Source of the DNA: Bin22 sp034428635
Lineage (GTDB): Bacteria; Chloroflexota; Dehalococcoidia; Lucifugimonadales; UBA3495
DNA: 25,017 bases
Direction: 5' to 3'
NCBI GenBank assembly: GCA_034428635.1
Contig: DAOUHR010000080.1
Span: 1 to 25,017, forward strand
Shown in pieces: positions 5,437-12,561 of this stretch. Under the pieces are notes generated by a model that did not search any database, was not told the DNA's origin, and saw nothing but the letters and a program-made list of their open reading frames with translations. How positions within the stretch are numbered: the first letter of the stretch is position 1; each line of letters starts with the position of its first letter. The position numbers and the translations under genes are program-made.

Positions 5437-6599
5437 CTAATTTGCGAGGATGGAGAGCAGGTAGTCGTTGTCCCATGCGGCCAGCTTTCGCCTGGCTTTG
5501 ATCGAGATATTGTAATGTGCTGGTCTTCCGGGAGCAGGTTCAAGGCGGCGTGCCGCATTATCGCCATGTTCTCCGGTGCGTTTCCGGTCCTCACCCGGCT
5601 TTCGTCCTCCCGGAAGGACACGTCCAATACCCAGTGCACCGAATTCTCAATGCCCCAATGTCTTCGTGTCGCCTCCAGGAATCGCTGGGCCTCCGCTGCC
5701 GGGCTGGAGATGTAGTTACGGGACTGCTCCGTAGTGCCGCTGTCCGCCCCACGCCGTCCGACCACCCGAATCACCGACCGCAACCCAGGCCAGTCCTGCC
5801 CAGTGCTCAGATACTCCAGGCAGGACGGGTCGCTGATCACCTGGCATTCTCTTCTTTCTATGCGCCCGTGCCCCTGGTTCAGGGTGGTGGAGTAGTCGTG
5901 GGGCACTCCCTCGTAGTCAGCTTCCTCCGCCCCCTCCAACAGGTTCCGGATCGCCTCGTACAGCCTCCCCTGGTTCTCCTCGACCGCCAGCAGATAGTTG
6001 GCCCCCGGTCCAGGATCGTCCGGGCGATCTCTTTCTGGCAGCCCATGGCGTCGATGGTGTCGATGCAACCTGACACGTCCAGTTGCTGGAGCAACTCCGG
6101 AATAGCGGTGATTTCGTTGGACTTGGCATCCGTCCGGGTCTGGCCCAGCACCCGGGAGTTCTCCGAGGCCCAGGCGCTGACCATGTGGATGGCCTCCTTA
6201 CCCGCCCTCCGGTCGCGGGAGCGGCGCAGGGTCTTACCGTCCACGGCAATCACCTGCCCCTGGGTCAGCCGGTGGACGCTGCTCCCCCATTCCATGAAGC
6301 AGTATCGGAAGCTGTCCGGGTCTATGCGGGCGAAGAGCCGGGCGAAGAGCCTGCCCGCGCGAAGGCAGGGGTGTCAGCGCAGGAGATGCCATTGGGCAAC
6401 TCCAGGAACCGACTGAACCAGTGGACCTTGCACCGAGCGAACAACTCCACATCGTCCCGTCCCTCGGCACCTGCCACCACGGCGCAGATGGTTATGGCTA
6501 TGATGTCCAGCAATTGTGCCGCCGGCCCTGCGGCCTCCTGGGGTCCTCCAACCTGCCGAAATGCTCCACCAAGCTGATTCCCTCGCTGCCCCACATCAT
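5437..6599 (-). pseudogene. ISAs1 family transposase, broken by about four frameshifts
   Basis: Read across frames from ATG 6599 to TAG 5437 this is a complete ISAs1-type DDE transposase of roughly 385 residues. The pieces in order are ISLVEHFGRLEDPRRPQG; LLDIIAITICAVVAGAEG with FLELPNGI; then RLFARIDPDSFRYCF, IAVDGKTLRRSRD, TDAKSNEITAIPELLQQLDV and TIDAMGCQKEIARTILDRG; then NYLLAVEENQGRLYEAI, RRHWGIENSVHWVLDVSF and RTGNAPENMAIMRHAALNLL; and finally IKARRKLAAWDNDYLL. Frame changes are needed near 6514, 6350 (next to a duplicated CTCTTCGCCCGG), 6003 (a shortened G run) and 5502. All motifs survive in one frame or another, so inactivation looks recent. Neighbouring genes are intact, which argues against sequencing error. 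Confidence 0.88.
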
Positions 6600-6616
6600 C
6601 ACCACCCTCCCAACCT

Positions 6617-6681
6617 GAATGTACCCCTTGCCTCGCCCCCAGATTCTATCAGCCCCTTCAATTTAGAATGCGTTTGCCCTG
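6617..6681 (-). repeat. Right terminal inverted repeat of the ISAs1-type element
   Basis: It ends in GCGTTTGCCCTG at 6681 and pairs with 4099-4165. It is followed directly by the right target duplication GTCGCCTGGC (6682-6691). Confidence 0.88.
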
Positions 6682-6690
6682 GTCGCCTGG

Positions 6691-6887
6691 CAGGGCAATC
6701 GCGTTTTAGATTCAGACTATAGGTGGCAGACATCCGCCAGGTATAAGACAGGTCGCTCTGAGCTTGCCGAAGGGCCTGAAATCCTGCAGGTCAGCCCGGT
6801 TACGGGTCCCCCAGTCGGCCTGTGGGATGGAGTTTAGATTCTTCACTCCGTTCAGAATAACAATTCAAACATAATGCGATTGCCCTG
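6691..6887. mobile_element. MITE-A copy 1 (197 bp non-autonomous element)
   Basis: This 197 bp non-coding element has inverted ends CAGGGCAATCGCG and, on the other strand, CAGGGCAATCGCA. It is about 95% identical, in the same orientation, to 9833-10028. Its 10 bp target duplication GGTCGCCTGG is at 6888-6897 on the right and at 4088-4097 on the left, the left copy now displaced by the insertion sequence. End sequence and duplication size match the ISAs1-type element, so an ISAs1-like transposase probably moved it in trans. After it (6898-7009) are two TATAAT-like boxes (6912 and 6930) without clear -35 partners, and no gene. Confidence 0.85.
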
Positions 6888-7009
6888 GGTCGCCTGGCAG
6901 AGCATTTCCTTTATAATGGCTGAATTAGCTATAATTGCTGAATTGGCTTTCACTGCGATGTACCCCGGGTCTTTGGTCCATCCCACTGTTGGTTCCAGCG
7001 AGGCTTGAG

Positions 7010-9553
7010 TTGACAGACGAATCCGGCAATCGAGTTGATATTTCCCTGCCTATCCGGGGGATGACCTGCGCCGCCTGTGTTATGCATGTGGAACACGCGC
7101 TGCAGGAAACGCCCGGGGTGCTGGCGGTTTCCGTCAACCTGGCAACCGAGAAAGCGGCGGTGTCGCTGATGCCGGGGCCCGTGCCGCTGGAGGCGCTGCG
7201 CCACTCAATAACAGATGCTGGGTACGAAATCGCCGCTTCCGATGCCACCCTTAATGTTGGCGGAATGACCTGCGCTGCCTGCGTTATGCACGTGGAACAC
7301 GCCCTGCGCGATGTTCCCGGGGTGGTAGAGGCCGCGGTCAACCTGGCCACCGAGCGGGCCCGGGTCTGTTACGTACCGGGCATGGCCGGCATTCCCGACT
7401 TTCGGGAGGCCCTGGAGGACAGCGGTTACCGCCTGGATGGCGTAGAGGGGGATGAACGGGACTCGGCTACTGAACTGGAACGGCTAGCGCGGACCGGGGA
7501 AATACGTTACTTCCGAAACCGCTGCACCTTCGCCGTAAGTGCGGGGATTGTGCTGCTGCTGGGATCCATGCATCTTTTCCCCTGGGCGCCTTACTTGAAC
7601 GGGCTGCAGGTAGGCTCGCTGGCCGTCTGGCCGTGGGTTTTGTGGTTATTGGCGAGCCCGGTGCAGTTCTGGGCGGGATGGCCCTTCTACGCTTCCGGCA
7701 TTCCGTCTTTGCGCCACGGCACGGCCAATATGCACACGCTGGTAGCCCTGGGGTCGTCGGTGGCCTACGGTTACAGCGCGGTCATAACGGTTATTGCGGC
7801 ACTGGCCCCGGATTGGCTTGCCGCGAGGGGCATCGGGTCTGCCGTCTACTTCGACACGGCGGCCTTGATCATCGGGCTGATTCTGCTGGGGAGGTTCCTG
7901 GAAGCACGGGCCCGGGGCAGGACGTCGGAGGCCATACGCCGGCTCATCGGCTTGCAGCCCAACACGGCGCGGGTTATCCGTGACGGACAGGAACTCGAGG
8001 TGTCGGTTGAGGAACTGGCGCTGGACGAAGTGGTCGTAGTGCGACCCGGGGAGCGGGTGCCAACCGACGGAGAGGTCACTGAGGGCGGCACCACTGTGGA
8101 TGAGTCAATGCTTACCGGCGAGAGCATGCCGGTGGACAAGGAGCCGGGGGCAGCCGTCTACGGAGCGACGCTGAACCGCACCGGGTATTTCCAGTTCCGG
8201 GTGACAAGGGTCGGCCGAGACACGGCGCTGGCCCAAATAATTCGCTTGGTGGAAGAGGCCCAGGGAAGTCGGGCCCCCATACAGCGACTGGCCGACAGGG
8301 TAGCATCGGTCTTTGTACCGGCGGTGGGCGCCGTGGCCGTCGCGGCGTTCCTGTTCTGGCTGGTCCTTGGACCCGCCCCGGCGTTGACCTATGCCGTCCT
8401 GACGCTGGTGGCCGTCCTGATTATTGCCTGTCCCTGTGCGCTGGGTCTGGCCACTCCTACCGCCATCATTGTCGGCACCGGCAAGGGCGCCGAGCGGGGA
8501 ATTCTCATCCGCAGCGCCCAGGCCCTGGAAACCGCCTACCGGGTGGACACGGTGGTGCTGGACAAGACGGGTACATTGACCGAGGGCCGACCGGTGGTGA
8601 CGGACGTTGTTCCCGCCAGCGGTAGTGAAACGGAGGCCAGGGTGTTGCTGCTGGCGGCGAGCGTGGAGTACGGGTCGGAACACCCCCTGGCAGTAGCCAT
8701 CGCCGAGGAGGCGGAACGGCGAGGGATTGCGGCCGATGCAGTTTCAGACTTTCAGGCTTTGCCCGGCCAGGGAGTTTCGGGGCAGGTTAGCGGGAAGCAA
8801 GTCCTGCTGGGCAGCCCGGTATTGCTGGCGGAGCAAGGCATCGGCTTTGAGGACCTTTCGGGGACGCTGGACCGGTTATCCGGGGAAGGCAAGACCCCCG
8901 TGGTGGTGGCAGAAGAGGGCATTATCGTTGGGGCAATCGGGCTGGCCGACTCGCCCAAGGCCGACTCCAAGGAATCGGTGGCGCGGCTAAGGGAGATGGG
9001 TCTGGAGGTGGTAATGCTGACCGGCGATAACCGCCAGACGGCCCGCCACGTTGCCGACAGCCTGGGTATTGAGCGGGTGGAGGCGGAAATGCTGCCCCGA
9101 GACAAGGTAGAGGTAGTCCGGCGCCTGCAGGCAGAGGGACGGGTCGTGGCAATGGCAGGAGACGGCATCAACGACGCCCCGGCGCTGGTCCAGGCTGACA
9201 TCGGGCTTGCCATGGGCGCCGGCGCTGACGTGGCCATGGAGTCGGCGGACGTTACCCTGATGGGCAACGACGTGGGCAGCGTGATAACGGCCCTGCGCCT
9301 TAGCCGTCAGACAATGCGGGCCATTAAGCAGAACCTGTTCTGGGCCTTTTTCTACAACGTGATGCTGATCCCAGTGGCGGCGGGGGTCCTGTATCCGGTG
9401 TTCGCGGCCCTGGGCGGCGTGCCGGTCAGCCTGCAGTTCTTCTTCGGCGACCAGGGCTTTCTGAATCCCATACTGGCGGCGCTGGCCATGGCATTCAGTT
9501 CGGTCACGGTGGTCAGCAATTCGCTGAGGCTGAGGAAGGCAGGCGTGGAATAA
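7010..9553 (+). CDS. copA: Copper-translocating P1B-type ATPase
   Basis: About 847 residues. It exports Cu+ across the membrane at the cost of ATP. Two N-terminal metal-binding HMA domains, each with GMTCAAC (residues 17-23 and about 85-91), are very alike and look like an internal duplication. Then come membrane segments from about 170, the actuator loop TGES (369-372), the transport-site CPC (474-476) in the key membrane helix, the phosphorylated Asp in DKTGT (518-522), the HP motif (558-559) and GDGIND (717-722). The last helices carry FFYN and AFSS, the further Cu+-site residues of CopA. TTG 7010 is chosen because GAGG lies 6 nt upstream; the frame is open to TTG 6935. No CsoR or CueR regulator is adjacent. 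Two direct MITE-A copies flank it. Confidence 0.93.
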   Translation: MTDESGNRVDISLPIRGMTCAACVMHVEHALQETPGVLAVSVNLATEKAAVSLMPGPVPLEALRHSITDAGYEIAASDATLNVGGMTCAACVMHVEHALRDVPGVVEAAVNLATERARVCYVPGMAGIPDFREALEDSGYRLDGVEGDERDSATELERLARTGEIRYFRNRCTFAVSAGIVLLLGSMHLFPWAPYLNGLQVGSLAVWPWVLWLLASPVQFWAGWPFYASGIPSLRHGTANMHTLVALGSSVAYGYSAVITVIAALAPDWLAARGIGSAVYFDTAALIIGLILLGRFLEARARGRTSEAIRRLIGLQPNTARVIRDGQELEVSVEELALDEVVVVRPGERVPTDGEVTEGGTTVDESMLTGESMPVDKEPGAAVYGATLNRTGYFQFRVTRVGRDTALAQIIRLVEEAQGSRAPIQRLADRVASVFVPAVGAVAVAAFLFWLVLGPAPALTYAVLTLVAVLIIACPCALGLATPTAIIVGTGKGAERGILIRSAQALETAYRVDTVVLDKTGTLTEGRPVVTDVVPASGSETEARVLLLAASVEYGSEHPLAVAIAEEAERRGIAADAVSDFQALPGQGVSGQVSGKQVLLGSPVLLAEQGIGFEDLSGTLDRLSGEGKTPVVVAEEGIIVGAIGLADSPKADSKESVARLREMGLEVVMLTGDNRQTARHVADSLGIERVEAEMLPRDKVEVVRRLQAEGRVVAMAGDGINDAPALVQADIGLAMGAGADVAMESADVTLMGNDVGSVITALRLSRQTMRAIKQNLFWAFFYNVMLIPVAAGVLYPVFAALGGVPVSLQFFFGDQGFLNPILAALAMAFSSVTVVSNSLRLRKAGVE

Positions 9554-9822
9554 ACCGCGACTGTTGCAAGCCGGAGTCTCCATAGTGGCATACCGGTGGG
9601 CCTGCCTCTCGCCTGCCGAATTCACTATGGCCGGAACGGTACCGACCCTGCCGGAGCCGTTCAGGAATGACGGTGTTGTTTCCGCCCCCTGTGTCATTTT
9701 GCTCAAGCCCGAAAGCCGGAGAGGTCAAGCTGGGGTTAACTTAACCAAGCCAGAAACGCCGGACACCGGCCTCTGACGGCATAAAGTGCCTGGGCAAGAA
9801 TAAGCGCCGCCGACTCAACCAT
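9554..9822. other. Intergenic stretch without a recognisable gene
   Basis: No supported coding region. The only structure seen is an 8 bp inverted repeat, CCATAGTG (9580-9587) and CACTATGG (9623-9630), with a long loop and no T-run, so it is not called a terminator. The stretch leads into the MITE pair that fills 9823-10202. Confidence 0.6.
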
Positions 9823-9832
9823 TGCGCCCAAT

Positions 9833-10028
9833 CAGGGCAATCGCGTTTTAGATTCAGACTATAGGTGGCAGACATCCGCCAGATATAAGACAGGTCGCTC
9901 TGAGCTTGCCGAAGGGCTAAAAATCCTGCATGTCAGTCCGGTTACGGGTCCCCAGTCGGCCTGTGGGATGGAGTTTAGATTCTTCACTCCGTTCAGAATG
10001 ACAATTTGAACATAATGCGATTGCCCTG
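9833..10028. mobile_element. MITE-A copy 2 (196 bp)
   Basis: This differs from copy 1 at about ten positions and one single-base gap, and has the same inverted ends. The left target duplication is TGCGCCCAAT (9823-9832). If the second MITE at 10038 is removed, the right flank becomes TGCGCCCTAT, matching 9 of 10. The target differs from that of copy 1, so the two copies inserted independently and do not form a composite transposon. Confidence 0.85.
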
Positions 10029-10037
10029 TGCGCCCTA

Positions 10038-10192
10038 CAAGGTCTTTCGATTTTCCAAGATGTCCCTTCCCCCTTGATGGGGGAAGGTTAGGATGGGGGT
10101 GAAGGTGCAAGGCAAGGAGTCATCTGGCCGAAGAACGCCCCCCTCACCCTAACCCTCTCCCGCCAGGGGAGAGGGAAAATCGAAAGACCCTG
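10038..10192. mobile_element. MITE-B (155 bp) inserted at the right end of MITE-A copy 2
   Basis: Ends are CAAGGTCTTTCGATTTTCC and, on the other strand, CAGGGTCTTTCGATTTTCC (18 of 19 match). It is flanked by a perfect 10 bp duplication GTGCGCCCTA (10028-10037 and 10193-10202). The interior is an imperfect long palindrome of G/C-rich blocks, so the whole element could fold into one hairpin. The duplicated target begins with the last base of MITE-A copy 2, so MITE-B came later. The CARGG start and 10 bp duplication are like those of the ISAs1-type element. Confidence 0.82.
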
Positions 10193-10283
10193 GTGCGCCC
10201 TATTGTCGCCTGTCCTGCCGGGGGTCTCTGTGTTATACTTTTCGCCTGTTAAAAGCTAGCACTTCAGTTAGGGGGAGCCTGGC

Positions 10284-11504
10284 ATGGCCGGTGCAATTGA
10301 GTTCGTTGACGGTGGGACAATAACCACACCGCAGGGTTTCATGGCCGGGGCAACTTACGCGGGCCTGAAGACCTTCGCCGAGGACAAGCTGGACCTGGGA
10401 ATCCTGTTTTCCGAGACCCCTTGCAACACCGCCGGAGTTTTCACCACCAGCACAGTCGTTTCTCCTGGCGTCACTGTCGACAAGGAGAGACTGGCCCAGG
10501 GAATCCCCATGCGCGGGCTGATCGTCAACGCCGGCATTGCTAACACCTGCGTGGGCGAACAGGGCTACATTGACGCCATTGAAATGACCAGCCTGGCCGC
10601 CGCCAAGATCGGGGTTGCTCCCGAGGACGTCCTTGTCTGCAGCACCGGAGTCATCGGCGTCGAGCTGCCCATGGCCCTGATACGGGACGGCGTGGAGAAG
10701 ATTGAACTGCGCGGAAGCGGCGGGAACGATATGGCCAGGGCCATAATGACCACGGACACCCGCCCAAAGGAAGTGGCAGTTTCCTTCGAGATCGACGAAC
10801 ACCTGGTCCGCCTGGGAGGCATCGCCAAGGGTTCCGGCATGATCCACCCCAACATGGCCACCATGCTGTCGTTCCTGACCACCGACGCCGCAGTGGAGCG
10901 GGGCTTCCTGCAGCGGGCATTGAGCCAGGTGGCCGACGAGACCTACAACATGCTTACGATTGACGGCGACAGCAGCACCAATGATACGGTCCTCATTATG
11001 GCCAACGGGGCCGCTCACAACCACGAGATAACCGAGGGCACCCTGGCCGCTGAGGCGTTTATGGACGCCCTGCGACAGGTCTGCACCTACCTTACGCGCG
11101 AACTGGCCCGGGACGGGGAGGGCGCTTCCCACCTTATAGTGGTGGAGGTGTCCGGCGCCACGGAGACGGCCGAAGCCCGCGTCGCCGCAAAGACTATCGC
11201 TTCCTCCAGCCTGGTCAAGTCCGCCGTTTACGGCACCGACCCCAACTGGGGACGGGTGCTGGCGGCGCTGGGTCGGAGCGGCGCCGCCACCGACGAGAAC
11301 AGAATTGACCTGTTCGTTAACGGCGTCTGCATCATGGAGGCGGGCAAGCCCATTCCCTTCCACCGCGACGCGGTAGTGGCCCTGATGAAGCGGCCAGAGG
11401 TTACCTTCCGGCTGCAACTGCACCTGGGAGACGGGGATGCTACCGCCTGGGGCTGCGACCTGACCGAGGAGTACGTGATCATCAACAGCGCCTACACCAC
11501 GTAG
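10284..11504 (+). CDS. argJ: Glutamate N-acetyltransferase / ornithine acetyltransferase
   Basis: The 406-residue ArgJ moves the acetyl group from N-acetylornithine to glutamate and so recycles it in arginine synthesis; bifunctional forms also use acetyl-CoA. The self-cleavage site is clear: KGSGMIHPNMATML, with Thr193 expected to become the new N-terminal nucleophile after cleavage after Ala192. STGVIGVELPM (about 120-130) forms the oxyanion-hole region, and the C-terminus ...INSAYTT is typical. ATG 10284 has GGGGGAG upstream. A TATACT box lies at 10234-10239 with no good -35. The 5' region borders MITE-B, so the original promoter may lie partly in or next to mobile DNA. argB follows after a 169 bp gap that holds a GC-rich hairpin at about 11553-11572 without a T-run. 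Confidence 0.95.
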   Translation: MAGAIEFVDGGTITTPQGFMAGATYAGLKTFAEDKLDLGILFSETPCNTAGVFTTSTVVSPGVTVDKERLAQGIPMRGLIVNAGIANTCVGEQGYIDAIEMTSLAAAKIGVAPEDVLVCSTGVIGVELPMALIRDGVEKIELRGSGGNDMARAIMTTDTRPKEVAVSFEIDEHLVRLGGIAKGSGMIHPNMATMLSFLTTDAAVERGFLQRALSQVADETYNMLTIDGDSSTNDTVLIMANGAAHNHEITEGTLAAEAFMDALRQVCTYLTRELARDGEGASHLIVVEVSGATETAEARVAAKTIASSSLVKSAVYGTDPNWGRVLAALGRSGAATDENRIDLFVNGVCIMEAGKPIPFHRDAVVALMKRPEVTFRLQLHLGDGDATAWGCDLTEEYVIINSAYTT

Positions 11505-11673
11505 GACGCCAGGCCGATCCACCCAGGAGTGGCGCCGGCCGGTACATGAAACCGGGGCAGAAACGGTCTGCCGTTAAGCTGAAGCCAAAATCCTCCCAGC
11601 GTTGCAGACGACAATAGTTGGGGGGATTCTTAACTTTGCTGGCACCAGACTTTATTCAAGCCAGGAGGTTGGC

Positions 11674-12471
11674 GTGCCCGACCGGCAAGCAAATCCACCC
11701 ATAGTTGTGAAAATCGGGGGCAGCACCCTGGGCAGCAACGACACCAGCCTGATGGACCTGGTGGACCTGCAGCGCCAGGGGCGCAACCTTGTGGTGGTCC
11801 ACGGTGGCGGTCCAGTCATCTCCCAGTGGATGCAGCGGCAAGGGATCGCTCCCCGTTTCGTCAACGGCCTTCGGGTTACCGACGCGGAGAGCCTGGACAT
11901 CGTGGTTGCCGTGCTGACAGGACTGGTGAACAAGGAACTGGTGGGCATCATGCACGGCCTGGGCGCCCGGGTGCTGGGCATGAGCGGTATCGACGCGGCC
12001 ATACTGGAGGCCCGCGTCGCTAACCCCGATCTGGGGTACGTGGGAGAAATAACCCGGGTAAACCCCGAACCAATCGACGCCGTCCTCAAGGGCGGTTACA
12101 TGCCGATGCTGGCACCCCTGGCCATGCAGGAGAGGGACGGGTCCGAGCACTCCGGCGGCGCCCTTAACATTAACGGCGACACGGTGGCCGGGGAACTGGC
12201 CCACGCCCTGGGCGCGGAGCATCTCATCTTCCTGACCGACGTACCCGGGGTTATGGACGGCAACGGACGAGTGATGGGTCGCCTGGACCGGCGACGGGCC
12301 AGCCTGTTGCTGAACTCGGATATAGTGCGCGGCGGCATGATTCCCAAGCTGGAAGCCTGTGTGCGGGCCCTGGAATCTGCTTCGGTAGCCGATATAGTGG
12401 ACGGCCGAGAACCGGGTGTCCTGCTCAAGTGCCTGGAAGGCGAAGGGGGCGGCACCCGGATTGTAGGTTAG
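11674..12471 (+). CDS. argB: Acetylglutamate kinase
   Basis: 265 residues from GTG 11674, chosen for AGGAGG (11663-11668) 5 nt upstream; the frame extends to TTG 11602, but that adds sequence untypical of the family. ArgB phosphorylates N-acetylglutamate, often the feedback-controlled step of arginine synthesis. Motifs: VVKIGGSTLG (Lys of the ATP site, about residues 11-20), VVVHGGGP (about 46-53, phosphate and acetylglutamate binding), RFVNGLRVTD (about 67-76), LNINGDTVAGELA and FLTDVPGVMD. It lacks a long N-terminal arginine-binding helix, so arginine inhibition cannot be assumed. It is followed by a short possible leader frame and then the UPF0182 gene. Confidence 0.93.
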   Translation: MPDRQANPPIVVKIGGSTLGSNDTSLMDLVDLQRQGRNLVVVHGGGPVISQWMQRQGIAPRFVNGLRVTDAESLDIVVAVLTGLVNKELVGIMHGLGARVLGMSGIDAAILEARVANPDLGYVGEITRVNPEPIDAVLKGGYMPMLAPLAMQERDGSEHSGGALNINGDTVAGELAHALGAEHLIFLTDVPGVMDGNGRVMGRLDRRRASLLLNSDIVRGGMIPKLEACVRALESASVADIVDGREPGVLLKCLEGEGGGTRIVG

Positions 12472-12486
12472 GGGCAGGGAACACCG

Positions 12487-12561
12487 ATGAAGCCGATCAC
12501 ATTCGCCAAGTCCGCTGGCCACCTCATCTTCCCTGGTATTGTTCCGAGCAACTGGCCGTGA
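12487..12561 (+). CDS. Possible 24-residue upstream peptide coupled to UPF0182 gene
   Basis: An ATG at 12487 with a modest ribosome site (CAGGGA) opens a 24-codon frame, beginning MKPITFAKSAGHL. Its TGA (12559-12561) overlaps the GTG start of the UPF0182 gene (GTGA). The UPF0182 start has no ribosome site of its own, so coupling through this frame would explain its translation. Evidence is only positional; it may be chance. Confidence 0.35.
   Translation: MKPITFAKSAGHLIFPGIVPSNWP

Larger units (their letters stand above)
4099..6681 (-). mobile_element. ISAs1-type insertion sequence with passenger gene (decayed)
   Basis: The element is 2583 bp. Its ends are inverted repeats of about 67 bp (4099-4165 and 6617-6681), starting CAGGGCAAACGCATTCTA and differing by only a few bases. 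It is flanked by a perfect 10 bp direct repeat, GTCGCCTGGC, within the 8-10 bp duplication size known for the ISAs1 family. Inside, on the minus strand, are an ISAs1 transposase remnant with four frameshifts and, between it and the left end, a lipoprotein gene of RCC1-like repeats. ISAs1 elements are normally 1.2-1.5 kb with a single gene, so the passenger is unusual. The element sits in the left target duplication of MITE-A copy 1. With the transposase broken it is probably immobile by itself. Confidence 0.85.

Noticed and set aside
5517..6416. Plus-strand open frame of 299 codons in the insertion sequence
   Set aside because: Antisense to transposase remnants with strong ISAs1 motifs; no features of its own.
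9564..9776. Plus-strand 70-codon frame after copA
   Set aside because: No ribosome site, composition unlike coding neighbours, and it lies in an area of inverted repeats.
6691..10028. copA as cargo of a composite transposon bounded by MITE-A copies
   Set aside because: Each MITE-A copy has its own, different target duplication, so the two inserted separately.
10233..11522. Minus-strand open frame of 429 codons opposite argJ
   Set aside because: A shadow of argJ; no motif and no ribosome site of note.
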